From Pseudalkalibacillus decolorationis (GTDB lineage: Bacteria; Bacillota; Bacilli; Bacillales; Fictibacillaceae), in NCBI RefSeq assembly GCF_024609785.1, contig NZ_JANHJQ010000001.1, forward strand, positions 344,019-408,018: a DNA stretch of 64,000 nt, read 5' to 3'. The notes beneath the pieces were generated by a model. The model was not told the DNA's origin. It saw only the letters and a list, made by a program, of their open reading frames with translations, and searched no databases. Of the stretch, positions 38,220 to 46,502 are shown piece after piece (the stretch's first letter is position 1; each line of letters begins with the position of its first letter). Made by a program: the position numbers and the translations under genes.

Positions 38220-38313
38220 GGGCAATCAGCATAGGAGCCCGGCACATCAACCATGATTGATGTGACATCAAATGGAGTAGGCCGGATTTCACTATGCTCG
38301 ATCGCCCTTTTTT
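38220..38313 (+). terminator. Large branched terminator after the ytzJ-like gene
   Basis: Outer arms GGGC/GCCC and CAGCATAG/CTATGCTC, then CCGG/CCGG, and an inner perfect hairpin CACATCAA-CCATGA-TTGATGTG. TTTTTT follows directly on the plus strand. At about 88 nt it is far longer than an ordinary terminator. Confidence 0.7.
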
Positions 38314-38407
38314 ACACGTTAAAAAAGTATAAAAATACTTTCTATAGTATAAGCGCAACTAAGGCTCAGCCGGCGCCAAAGGCTTGGCTTTGCCAAGTTT
38401 TCTTTAT
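38312..38407 (-). repeat. Family A repeat, copy A4
   Basis: Minus-strand copy: AAGAAAACTTGGC, hairpin CTTGGC-AAA-GCCAAG, hairpin with GGCTGAGCC in place of GGCGATCGCC, ATACTATAGAAAGTAT and tail TTTTTTAACGTGTAAAA. It abuts the terminator at its left and copy B3 at its right. Confidence 0.8.
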
Positions 38408-38410
38408 GAG

Positions 38411-38561
38411 TAAAGAAAGTATAAAAGTTTGCGGCATGGATGTAATGTCCAGCTTCAGCGCCCAACCACTTGGATCACTTCAGGCCTCCTGCGGCGGCAA
38501 CAGCCTCCTCGTCGGTCTTCCAGTGACCTTCGTGGCTAAGCAGGGCGCTTGCGCTTTTCTT
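38411..38561 (-). repeat. Family B repeat, copy B3
   Basis: Minus-strand copy: AAGAAAAGCGCAAGCGCCC, inner stem TTAGCCAC with GTGGTTGG (G-U pairs kept), end GCGCTGAAGCTGGACATTAC, tail TTTTATACTTTCTTTAC. It starts 13 bp past the nrnA stop codon. With the ytzJ terminator and A4 it fills the 391-bp gap between the convergent genes. Confidence 0.8.
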
Positions 38562-38574
38562 ATTTACCCTTTTC

Positions 38575-39510
38575 CTACTTACATACCTCGACTAAGTCTT
38601 GAATGATCTGTTTTGTTTCTTCAATTGTATAAACGGTTGCTCCCGAAGCCATCGGATGTCCGCCCCCATTATACTTTGCTGCGATTGTATTGACAATTGG
38701 CCCTTTCGATCGAAAACGTACGCGAATTTGATCCGGCTCTTCAACAAAAAACACCCAAGCTTTAAGCCCATCCACATTGGAAAACGTATTCACAAGAAGC
38801 GACGATTCCGTTGGGGTTGTTTGGAACTCTTCCATCACTTCTTTTGACAAATAGATATACCCTACTCCTGGATCAATATAATTAAAATTTGATAATACAT
38901 AACCATTCAAACGGGCAACATTCATCGGCACTTTATACATCTCTTCATAAATGTCAGCACTATTAAAATTGAAATTTTTTAGCTCACCGGCATAATGCAT
39001 CGTTTTTTCAGTCGTATTTGAATATAAAAACCTTCCCGTATCCCCTACGATTCCGGTAAATAGTAATTCAGCACCCTTCTCTGTAAGCTTAAAATGATTA
39101 TATTCTTTTCCATGTAGGTAAAACTCATAAATCATTTCACTTACACTGCTTGCATTTGTATCAACCCATATTAAATTACCATACTTGTCTTCATTAGGGT
39201 GGTGATCAATTTTAATTAAATAATCTCCTAAAGAAAAACGAGAATCACTTATACGAGCTTCATTAGCTGTATCACACACAATGACTAATGCACCTTGGTA
39301 AGCATCCTTTTTAATGTCATCCATTTTCATCATAAACGATAGAGATGGTTCATCTTCACCTACTACATAAATCCTTTTTTCGGGGTAATTCTGTTTCAGA
39401 ATTTCGGACAAGCCGCCTTGTGATCCAAGAGCATCTGGGTCCGGCCGTACGTGTCTGTGAATAATAATTGTATCGTATTCTTCTATTTTCTTTATGATTT
39501 TGTCTTTCAT
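38575..39510 (-). CDS. nrnA: Oligoribonuclease and pAp-phosphatase NrnA
   Basis: DHH-DHHA1 phosphoesterase that degrades nano-RNAs (2-5 nt) and converts pAp to AMP. DHH family motifs: HRHVRPDPDALGSQGGL (D, H), VCDTANEARISD, KIDHHPNEDKYG and, in DHHA1, GGGHPMASGAT. 311 residues, family length. A GGAG ribosome site precedes the ATG. Divergent from ytpI. Confidence 0.95.
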   Translation of the reverse strand: MKDKIIKKIEEYDTIIIHRHVRPDPDALGSQGGLSEILKQNYPEKRIYVVGEDEPSLSFMMKMDDIKKDAYQGALVIVCDTANEARISDSRFSLGDYLIKIDHHPNEDKYGNLIWVDTNASSVSEMIYEFYLHGKEYNHFKLTEKGAELLFTGIVGDTGRFLYSNTTEKTMHYAGELKNFNFNSADIYEEMYKVPMNVARLNGYVLSNFNYIDPGVGYIYLSKEVMEEFQTTPTESSLLVNTFSNVDGLKAWVFFVEEPDQIRVRFRSKGPIVNTIAAKYNGGGHPMASGATVYTIEETKQIIQDLVEVCK

Positions 39511-39630
39511 TTTGTTCTCCTTTTTATGTATGTTTTTTCTGTAACGTAATGTTCATTCCTATTTATAGATTTTTCTTATAAAGTCCTTTACAATGGGTAT
39601 CGAACGAATATAAGATCTGGAGGAAGAATA

Positions 39631-39927
39631 ATGCCTGCATTAGTCGTCATCATCATTGTATCATTAGTTGTTTACATATTTTATAAAGTTAAAGAATGGA
39701 GAACGAAAGCTCCCTACTTAAAGAAATGGACTAAGGCGAAAGCAAACATTGCCCTTGGTACCTTTATCTCTATGTTTGGATTAAATCGATTGTTTATTTA
39801 TGAATCTACATTCGACCTTGTAATTGGTGGGCTATTCCTCGTGTTGGGTATATTTAATATTTTCCTCGGCTACAAAGCCTATAAGTATTTTTTGCCTTTT
39901 GCTATTAAGGAAACTGAAAATTCATAG
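39631..39927 (+). CDS. ytpI: YtpI family membrane protein
   Basis: 98 residues with three predicted membrane segments (about 3-18, 40-58, 62-85). The family is conserved in bacilli, and its function is unknown. AGGAGGAAGAATA stands directly before the ATG. Located between nrnA and ytoI as in B. subtilis. Confidence 0.85.
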   Translation: MPALVVIIIVSLVVYIFYKVKEWRTKAPYLKKWTKAKANIALGTFISMFGLNRLFIYESTFDLVIGGLFLVLGIFNIFLGYKAYKYFLPFAIKETENS

Positions 39928-39971
39928 TCTCAACATTTTCGGCTCAGTTAACGAGATTCACTTAAAGAGGA

Positions 39972-40005
39972 TGTTCAAAAAGGAGGATATCCGGACTTTT
40001 TGAAC
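39972..40005. repeat. Family C repeat, collapsed copy C3
   Basis: Only the two ends remain: TGTTCAAAAAGGAGGA, two bases, then CCGGACTTTTTGAAC. They form a long hairpin (GTTCAAAAAG/CTTTTTGAAC) four to five bases beyond the ytoI stop codon. It might now act as a terminator for ytoI or ytpI. Confidence 0.75.
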
Positions 40006-40011
40006 CTCCTC

Positions 40012-41328
40012 CTAAAGATTCCGATCGATTAACTGGGCCATCATTAATGCTTTTCCTACAACCTCTCCACGATGATAAATTTCCACATCAACTTTTCCAT
40101 AACGTCTGCTTAGCTCTAGTATTTTAGGCTGTATGAGCAGCTTACTCTCCATCTGGACTGGCTTAAGAAAATAAAGTGTGATGTTTTCTATGACAAGGTC
40201 TCCCTTTTTCTGTTTCCTCAATGCCCTGCTACCAGCCTCTGAAACAAGAGTAGTCATCACACCATATGAAAGCGTTCCTAAGTAACTTGTCATCTGCGGT
40301 GTAACCTCACAAGCAAATGTGGTTCCATTCTCATCTTCAATGTCTTGTATGTGGCTTGTAATTAAGTCATCGAAGGTTTCTCCTACCTGTGGCTGTTTCT
40401 GTATCATTTGCAACGCTTTAAGGACATCCTGCCGACTGATAATTCCTTGTAGCATTTGTTGATGATCAATGACAGGTAATAGTTCAATCCCTTCCCAAAT
40501 CATCATATGTGCTGCGTTTGCTACAGATGTCGTTCCCTGAACAGTTAAGGGGTGTTTTGTCATGACTTTCTCAATCGATACACGATGTTCGATACCAATA
40601 ATGTCTTTGGAAGTAATGACCCCAACAACACGCATTGACTGATCCACTACAGGAAAACGACTGTGCCCAGAAATTTCGTTTAATTCATACCATGTTGCTA
40701 TAGAGTCACTTGTTGTCAAATAATTCGTTACCGAAACAGGAGTAGTAATATCACTAACGAGAACAATCTCCTTTTTGATTAACTGATCATAAATTGCCCG
40801 GTTAATCATCGTAGCGACCGTAAATGTATCGTAACTAGTTGTGATAACGGGTAATTCAAGCTCATCCGCAAGTCTTGTCACACTCTCATCGGCTTCAAAT
40901 CCACCCGTAATCAAAACAGCCGCACCCGCTTTTAAGGCGAGTGCGTGAGCTTTTGTCCGATTTCCGACAATCAGTAAACTATCAGGGTCTACATAACGCA
41001 TCATCGCTTCAAGCTTCATCGCTCCAATTACGAATTTGTTCAGTGTCTTGTGCAACCCTTTCCTTCCGCCTAACACTTGACCATCGACCACATTTACAAC
41101 TTCAGCGAAGGTTAACTTTTCAATATTGTCCTTGCGCTTCTTCTCAATTCGTATCGTTCCTACCCGCTCAATCGTACTCACAGATCCTTGATTTTCAGCG
41201 TCTTTAATTGCCCTATAGGCGGTTCCCTCACTAACAGAAAGAGCTTTAGCAATTTGTCTTACTGAAATCTTACTACCAATTTCAAGTTTATCGATATATT
41301 CTAAAATTTGTTCATGCTTTGTCGGCAT
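40012..41328 (-). CDS. ytoI: HTH, DRTGG, CBS and hotdog domain protein YtoI
   Basis: 438 residues in four parts: a winged-helix N-terminus (VRQIAKALSVSEGTAYRAIKD, about 1-65), a DRTGG domain (about 75-185, LLIVGNRTKAHALALKAGAAV), two CBS domains (about 190-310, ATWYELNEISGHSRFPVVD and LLPVIDHQQ) and a thioesterase-like hotdog domain (about 325-435). CBS pairs bind adenine nucleotides. The combination suggests a nucleotide- or acyl-CoA-sensing regulator. No experimental role is known to me. Confidence 0.9.
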   Translation of the reverse strand: MPTKHEQILEYIDKLEIGSKISVRQIAKALSVSEGTAYRAIKDAENQGSVSTIERVGTIRIEKKRKDNIEKLTFAEVVNVVDGQVLGGRKGLHKTLNKFVIGAMKLEAMMRYVDPDSLLIVGNRTKAHALALKAGAAVLITGGFEADESVTRLADELELPVITTSYDTFTVATMINRAIYDQLIKKEIVLVSDITTPVSVTNYLTTSDSIATWYELNEISGHSRFPVVDQSMRVVGVITSKDIIGIEHRVSIEKVMTKHPLTVQGTTSVANAAHMMIWEGIELLPVIDHQQMLQGIISRQDVLKALQMIQKQPQVGETFDDLITSHIQDIEDENGTTFACEVTPQMTSYLGTLSYGVMTTLVSEAGSRALRKQKKGDLVIENITLYFLKPVQMESKLLIQPKILELSRRYGKVDVEIYHRGEVVGKALMMAQLIDRNL

Positions 41329-41410
41329 CTTTTCACCAAACTTTCCATCTGTCCGCTCAACAATCTTTTTGCTAAGTCTTTCCTATTATACTAAGGGTAA
41401 ACCATACATT

Positions 41411-41656
41411 TCAATATTCTCTAATTCGTTTTCGGTTCACTGCAATACGCTTTCTACGCAGAACGTGTGTCTGATTAGCACGAACTTTTCCAAATAGCAA
41501 CGTAGAAAAGTTACCTCCAATAACAAGGAATGCGAATGCTAACCATAAAAACGAGAACATAGAGTTTAAACCTGTCCCCATTTCAGGCAAATACGGTACA
41601 GCAAAATAGACAAGTGCTAGAGCAAGTAATAACGACAGTAGGATCCGATTCTTCAT
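41411..41656 (-). CDS. Small membrane protein, unknown
   Basis: 81 residues from the ATG at 41654-41656, which has GGGGGAG about eight bases upstream. Two hydrophobic segments (about 5-22 and 34-55) precede a strongly basic C-terminal tail (VLRRKRIAVNRKRIREY), so the tail is probably cytoplasmic. I do not recognise the family. Lies between ytoI and ytkL, 83 bp upstream of ytoI on the same strand. Confidence 0.7.
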   Translation of the reverse strand: MKNRILLSLLLALALVYFAVPYLPEMGTGLNSMFSFLWLAFAFLVIGGNFSTLLFGKVRANQTHVLRRKRIAVNRKRIREY

Positions 41657-41793
41657 CTTTTCCACTCCCCCGATTTATTTTTTAACGCGTAAGATTGTCT
41701 TAGCCCGTTATATAAACCATATGCATTAACTCAGGGAGTAAGAAGATAATTGTAGTATAAACGGTTCAAAATTCGCCGTTAATAATTTGGATA

Positions 41794-42474
41794 CTACAAT
41801 TCGATGGATTCACCGGACTTTAACACAATACCTTTTTTCCCTTCCAAGCGATCAACAAACGCTTCAGGGTCTTGCTCGATAACCGGAAACGTATTGTAGT
41901 GAATAGGCACAACGCTTTTCGCCCTTAGCCAACTTGCCGCAACAGACGCATCCTCCGGTCCCATTGTGAAGTTGTCTCCAATTGGTAAGAAGGCTAATTC
42001 AATTCGGTTTCTTTCCCCGATCATTTTCATATCAGAAAACAAGGCGGTATCACCTGCATGATAAATTGTTTTTCCTTCTGCACTAAATAAAATTCCTGCT
42101 GGCATTCCCGTATATACGACTGAACCATCTTCCTCCGTAAAGCTTGAACCATGGAAAGCCTGAGTAAACTTTACGGTGCCAAAATCAAACTCATATGCTC
42201 CACCTATGTGCATCGGATGAGTTTCTATTCCTTTTGATCCAATATAATTGGCTAGTTCAAAGGGTGCGACGACAAGAGAGTTACACCGTTTTGCAATGTC
42301 CACAGTGTCACCGACATGGTCATTATGCCCATGAGTTAATAAGATAACGTCTGCATTGATTTCATCCGCCCTCAAGTGACACTGTTCATTTCCTGAAATA
42401 AAAGGATCAATCCAAATTGAGTTTCCGTTTGCCTCAATCCCAACAACTGAGTGTCCATAATACGTTACATTCAT
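41794..42474 (-). CDS. ytkL: Metallo-beta-lactamase-fold hydrolase YtkL (UPF0173)
   Basis: 226 residues with the metal-binding HGHNDH ([14 protein letters not shown]), a further His in FHGSSFT, Asp in YHAGDTALF and a final His in [12 protein letters not shown]0173 proteins are found widely, with no agreed substrate. Length and start MNVTYYGHS match the family. Divergent from the peptidase gene at 42717. Confidence 0.9.
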   Translation of the reverse strand: MNVTYYGHSVVGIEANGNSIWIDPFISGNEQCHLRADEINADVILLTHGHNDHVGDTVDIAKRCNSLVVAPFELANYIGSKGIETHPMHIGGAYEFDFGTVKFTQAFHGSSFTEEDGSVVYTGMPAGILFSAEGKTIYHAGDTALFSDMKMIGERNRIELAFLPIGDNFTMGPEDASVAASWLRAKSVVPIHYNTFPVIEQDPEAFVDRLEGKKGIVLKSGESIEL

Positions 42475-42716
42475 GTTTATCTCTCCTCATTCATTCATTT
42501 CTAAAAAGAATTCTGTATACAACATTCGATTATTTCTGCTATTTTCCTTCTAGCGATGTACAGTAATTACCCTATAGAGAACTTATAGTGTGTATACCCG
42601 TCTACCACTATGCTCTACACCCCTTTTTCTTTAAACAGGAGGGAATATCCTATACAATAGATATGTTATGGTTGTTACAGAAATACAGCCTATTATCAAT
42701 AAGGGATGTGAAACCA

Positions 42717-43817
42717 TTGAATCAACGATTAAAGAGTGCATCGCATTGGTTGAAGGAGCAAAATATTGACCTTGCTTTTGTAAACTCTACAGCTAATGTT
42801 TATTACTTTTCAACATTTTATTGTGAACCACATGAACGTCTATTAGGAATTTGTCTATTTCCAGATAAAGATCCAATCCTTGTCTGTCCAGCTATGGAAA
42901 GCAGTCAAGCGAGAGATGCAGGGTGGAAATATGCGATCGTTGATTATAACGATTCTGAAAACCCTTGGGAAAAATTGAAAGCTGAATTACTAGAACATCA
43001 AGGTAACAAAGCTGACTCTATTGCAATTGAACAAGAACACCTTAACTATGAACGTGCAATGGCGCTTCAATCCATTTACCCTAATGCAAAGCTAACTGGT
43101 ATAGAAGAATGTGTCAATCAACTCCGTGTTGTCAAGGACGAAGATGAATTGAAGATCCTGGGCGAGGCTGCAGAGCTGGCTGACTTCGGGGTTGAAGTCG
43201 GTGTGAGTGCGTTAGAAGAAGGAAAAGCAGAAGTAGAAATTATCGCAGAAATCGAATATGAATTAAAGAAAAAAGGCGTAAGCGGGATGTCTTTCTCAAC
43301 AATGGTCTTATTTGGAGATAAATCCGCCCTTCCACATGGTAAACCTGGAGATCGCACATTAAAGCCAGGTGATATGGTCCTATTTGACCTGGGGGTTGTC
43401 CATAAAGGATACTGTTCGGATATTACAAGAACCGTCGCTTATAAAAGCATTAATGAGCAACAAAAAGAGATCTATAATATTGTAAAAGATGCACAACAAA
43501 AGGCACTGGATATTAGTAAACCAGGAACCCGAATCGGTGATTTAGACAAAATAGCAAGAGATCATATTACCGAAAAAGGATATGGAGAATACTTTCTTCA
43601 CCGAATCGGCCATGGTTTAGGCATCGATGTTCATGAGTATCCATCCATGAGTGACATGAATAATGAGTCCATGCAAGAAGGGATGGTTTACACGCTCGAA
43701 CCTGGCGTATATGTGCCAAACGTCGGAGGCGTGAGAATTGAGGATGATATTGTCGTAACATCTGAAGGCTATGTAACACTTACAAAGTTCTCGAAGGAAC
43801 TCTTAATAATCGAATAA
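42717..43817 (+). CDS. Xaa-Pro peptidase, M24B family
   Basis: Cleaves peptides before proline. The N-terminal creatinase-like domain (about 1-120) and the pita-bread metallopeptidase domain carry the metal ligands D (VLFDLGVVHKGYCSDITR), H (HRIGHGLGIDVHE), E (YTLEPGVY) and E (GVRIEDDIV). I start at a TTG at 42717 (MNQRLKSASHWLKEQ, 366 residues), with AAGGGATGTGA just before it. The frame runs open for 43 codons upstream, but these look unlike the family. Similar to B. subtilis PapB/YkvY. A terminator and A5 follow. Confidence 0.88.
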   Translation: MNQRLKSASHWLKEQNIDLAFVNSTANVYYFSTFYCEPHERLLGICLFPDKDPILVCPAMESSQARDAGWKYAIVDYNDSENPWEKLKAELLEHQGNKADSIAIEQEHLNYERAMALQSIYPNAKLTGIEECVNQLRVVKDEDELKILGEAAELADFGVEVGVSALEEGKAEVEIIAEIEYELKKKGVSGMSFSTMVLFGDKSALPHGKPGDRTLKPGDMVLFDLGVVHKGYCSDITRTVAYKSINEQQKEIYNIVKDAQQKALDISKPGTRIGDLDKIARDHITEKGYGEYFLHRIGHGLGIDVHEYPSMSDMNNESMQEGMVYTLEPGVYVPNVGGVRIEDDIVVTSEGYVTLTKFSKELLIIE

Positions 43818-43847
43818 AAAAAGGGAGACGATCCGTCTCCCTTTTTT
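43815..43847. terminator. Bidirectional terminator between peptidase gene and ald
   Basis: AAAAAAGGGAGACG-ATC-CGTCTCCCTTTTTT is a perfect stem with A and T runs on both sides. Confidence 0.9.
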
Positions 43848-43943
43848 ACACATTAAGAAAGTATAAAAATACTTTCTATAGTATAAGCGCAACTAAGGCG
43901 ATCGCCTGCGCTAAAGCTTGGCGCTAGCCAAGTTTTCTTTATA
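43847..43943 (-). repeat. Family A repeat, copy A5, fused to the ald stop codon
   Basis: Minus-strand full copy: head ATAAAGAAAACTTGG, hairpin CTTGGC-TAGC-GCCAAG, AGCGCA/TGCGCT with GGCGATCGCC, ATACTATAGAAAGTAT, tail CTTTCTTAATGTGTAAAAA. The TAA stop codon of ald (43939-43941) lies within its first six bases. Confidence 0.85.
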
Positions 43944-45054
43944 TAACTATATGTTTGGAATCCTTATATTCTAAGCCATGTGCTTCTGCAACAGCTTTAT
44001 ACGTTACAAATCCATCTAGTGTATTGATTCCTTTAAGTAGCGCTTCATTTTCTGTACAAGCCTGAACATATCCTTTGTTAGCAATTTGCAATGCATATGG
44101 TACAGTGACATTCGTTAACGCAATGGTCGAGGTACGTGGAACGGCACCTGGCATATTCGCAACTGCATAATGTACAACTCCATGCTTTTCGTACGTTGGA
44201 TTATCGTGTGTAGTAATCCGATCTGTTGTTTCAAAAAGACCGCCTTGGTCGATCGCAATATCGACGAGTACAGAACCTTTTCTCATTGATTTAATCATTT
44301 CTTCACTGACAAGCTTAGGAGCTTTAGCACCAGGAATTAGAACTGCACCAATAACTAAATCAGATTCCATAACAGCCTCAGAAATATTTAAAGGGTTCGA
44401 CATGAGTGTATTAATGTCAGAACCAAAAATATCATCCAACTGTCGGAGGCGCTCAGGGTTTAAGTCGATGACAGTCACACTTGCACCAAGCCCAACAGCA
44501 ATTTTCGCTGCATTCGTTCCTGCGACTCCTCCACCAATAACAGTAACCTTTCCACGTCTAACACCGGGTACTCCACCTAATAAGATCCCCATTCCGCCAT
44601 GTGGCTTTTCAAGGAACTGTGCACCAATTTGGGTAGACATTCTTCCAGCCACTTCACTCATCGGTGTTAGTAACGGTAAGCTACGGTTCGGTAATTGAAC
44701 AGTCTCGTAGGCGATACCAACAACTTTATGATCAATTAACGCTTTTGTTAAGTCTGGTTCTGCTGCAAGATGTAGGTATGTAAAAAGGATCAAATCCTCA
44801 CGGAAATATTGATACTCTTCCTTTAACGGTTCTTTTACCTTCATAACCATATCCATGCTCCAAGCATCTATTGCGGTTTCTACAATTTCTGCACCCGCTT
44901 CTTGATACTGTTCATTCGTAAAACCAGAGCCTAGGCCAGCATCTCGTTCAATATATACTTGATGTCCAGCAGTAACAAGACTGACCACGCCTGCGGGTGT
45001 CATAGCAACACGGTTTTCGTTATTCTTAACTTCCATTGGTACTCCAATACGCAT
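43939..45054 (-). CDS. ald: Alanine dehydrogenase
   Basis: Reversible NAD-dependent deamination of alanine to pyruvate and ammonia, used for alanine as a nutrient and in sporulation. N-terminal [20 protein letters not shown], catalytic Lys and His regions ([27 protein letters not shown]), and the Rossmann motif [20 protein letters not shown]. 371 residues. The stop codon lies in the head of a family A repeat. An AGGAGG ribosome site precedes the ATG. Confidence 0.96.
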   Translation of the reverse strand: MRIGVPMEVKNNENRVAMTPAGVVSLVTAGHQVYIERDAGLGSGFTNEQYQEAGAEIVETAIDAWSMDMVMKVKEPLKEEYQYFREDLILFTYLHLAAEPDLTKALIDHKVVGIAYETVQLPNRSLPLLTPMSEVAGRMSTQIGAQFLEKPHGGMGILLGGVPGVRRGKVTVIGGGVAGTNAAKIAVGLGASVTVIDLNPERLRQLDDIFGSDINTLMSNPLNISEAVMESDLVIGAVLIPGAKAPKLVSEEMIKSMRKGSVLVDIAIDQGGLFETTDRITTHDNPTYEKHGVVHYAVANMPGAVPRTSTIALTNVTVPYALQIANKGYVQACTENEALLKGINTLDGFVTYKAVAEAHGLEYKDSKHIVI

Positions 45055-45248
45055 AATAAGTACGACCTCCTAAATCAGACAAATCCTCAATATTTTAAGC
45101 CAATGTTTCCTCCACTCAAGTGAATGCCAATTTAAAGATAACACCAATTTCGAAAAAGAAAAAGAAAAATCTTTTCAATCGAGTTACAAACCTGGGCGAT
45201 GGAGCTGTACCTTGTATCTTTGCATAAAAATTTTCTTTTTCAAACGTG

Positions 45249-45309
45249 TAAAAAAGTCATTTATAAGCAAGGGTTTGGACACCGAAAAGGAGCCCGCACC
45301 CTGTCCAAT
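45249..45309 (-). terminator. Terminator of the 53-residue gene
   Basis: TTGGACA and TGTCCAA form a 7-bp stem around a GC-rich loop on the minus strand. A T-run (GACTTTTTT) comes about 20 bases later, so this is a moderate candidate. The AACGTGTAAAA family A tail is also recognisable at 45244-45254. Confidence 0.45.
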
Positions 45310-45471
45310 TTATCGCAACTTGTTTTGATCGCGTTTGCTTGCAAATGTTTGGTTTTGACTTTCTTGGTCGATAACACCACTTTGGTAAGAATCCATGATC
45401 TGTTGCTGTACAGCCATCTCACCATTTTCGTCGAATTCGTATGTTTGAGGTTTCTTCTCTTGTCGTGGCAA
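45310..45471 (-). CDS. Small hydrophilic protein, unknown
   Basis: A 53-residue frame from a TTG start at 45469-45471 with a near-perfect AAAGGAGG seven bases upstream. Protein MPRQEKKPQTYEFDENGEMA, then a Gln- and Asp-rich helical segment and a basic C-terminus (FASKRDQNKLR). No cysteine, no membrane segment. I do not recognise the family; the composition recalls small spore-associated proteins, but that is only a resemblance. Overlapping longer frames on either strand lack ribosome sites. Confidence 0.7.
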   Translation of the reverse strand: MPRQEKKPQTYEFDENGEMAVQQQIMDSYQSGVIDQESQNQTFASKRDQNKLR

Positions 45472-45625
45472 ATCAATACCTCCTTTGGATTACGGTTTAT
45501 ACTTAGTATGTGTGCACATCAGATCGGTATTTGCTCCAAATATCGGGAATTTTTTATGGAATGGGTAGATTAGCAATGGAACGTTTGAAGATTTTTTTGT
45601 ACAATGGTACGAGAATGGGGGAATC

Positions 45626-45946
45626 GTGGAAATGACTAGTTCATTCGTTTACGATCAACGGTTAGGTATTAAATTACCAGAGTTTGACGATATATGGGAA
45701 AATCAATCTAAATATACACAAGAAGCCATCTTATCTGAATGGGAAAACATACGTGGAATGATTCCGGATCGAATTAAGGATCTTGAAATAGAAATCAACC
45801 AAAAACAGGAGCAATTGAATATAGAGGAGAACTTCGAACTCTCCTGTCGTCTAAATTCTGACATAGCGGAACTTGCATCAATTATCAATGACCTATGGAT
45901 CTGGTATCGTACCCAGAACCATGTGTCAATGAAAGTCCACCATTAA
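45626..45946 (+). CDS. Coiled-coil small protein, unknown
   Basis: 106 residues from a GTG with GGGGGA five bases upstream; an ATG two codons later (MTSSFVYDQRLGIK) is an alternative start. Acidic and helical, with a probable coiled coil from about 45 to 80 (RIKDLEIEINQKQEQLNIEE). No membrane segment. I do not recognise the family. Lies alone on the plus strand between ald and moaB, followed by repeats A6 and C2. Confidence 0.72.
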   Translation: MEMTSSFVYDQRLGIKLPEFDDIWENQSKYTQEAILSEWENIRGMIPDRIKDLEIEINQKQEQLNIEENFELSCRLNSDIAELASIINDLWIWYRTQNHVSMKVHH

Positions 45947-45991
45947 TCTTATAAAAGAATCAACTATGGTAGGAGCTGACCCAAAACATCG

Positions 45992-46090
45992 ATAAAGAAA
46001 ACTTGGCTAGTGCCAAGCCTTAGCGCTGGCGATCGCCTTAGTTGCGCTTATACTACAGAAAGTATTTATATACTTTTTTAACGTGTAAAA
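45992..46090 (+). repeat. Family A repeat, copy A6
   Basis: Full copy: ATAAAGAAAACTTGGC, hairpin CTTGGC/GCCAAG, AGCGCTGGCGATCGCC, TTGCGCTTATACTACAG, tail CTTTTTTAACGTGTAAAAA. It lies 46 bp downstream of the 106-residue gene and in the same direction. The 556-bp gap to moaB holds this copy and C2. Confidence 0.85.
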
Positions 46091-46143
46091 AGGAGATGTC
46101 GGGTCGCTCCTTCTCTGTTCCACCTAGCTTTTGGTCTTCAAGT

Positions 46144-46500
46144 ACGTGTTCAAAAAGGAGGACAAAAAGAGCCGCGATATGTGAAGTTCAACTAAATTCG
46201 TAACGTCCTGTTACAACGTTGAACTGACTCACCTCGTGTGAGCCCGAAGCGCGAAAATCACGAGAAAGGCGACTACTTGGAATACATCATTGTTGCCTTG
46301 CACCTAGGAAGCCTTCTTCGGTAGCCTGATCTAGTTAGACGCAGGTGCACAATGAATGTACCTCTAGTGGAAAAGTACTTCCTGCAAAGAGCGAGCACCA
46401 GGGTTATCATCTAGTATCGCCTCGCACGTAGGAAAAGCGTACTCCTTTTCCAAGGAACGAAGAAATTCGACAGCTATTTTTACCGGACTTTTTGAACACC
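46144..46500 (+). repeat. Family C repeat, long copy C2 with structured interior
   Basis: A 357-bp unit with ends TGTTCAAAAAG and CTTTTTGAACA and the same right 45 bp as C1, but a different, longer centre. The centre holds hairpins AGTTCAAC/GTTGAACT (46185-46225) around GTAAC/GTTAC, and CTCAC/GTGAG. Flanks TCTTCAAGT and TCTTAAAGG agree at seven of nine positions. Its right end is two bases from the moaB stop codon. Confidence 0.8.
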
Positions 46501-46502
46501 TC

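Noticed and set aside
38253..38606. 117-residue plus-strand frame through repeats A4 and B3
   Set aside because: It consists of translated repeat sequence and terminator.
45199..45573. 124-residue plus-strand frame opposite the 53-residue gene
   Set aside because: No ribosome site, hydrophobic low-complexity product, and the opposite strand has a better supported gene.
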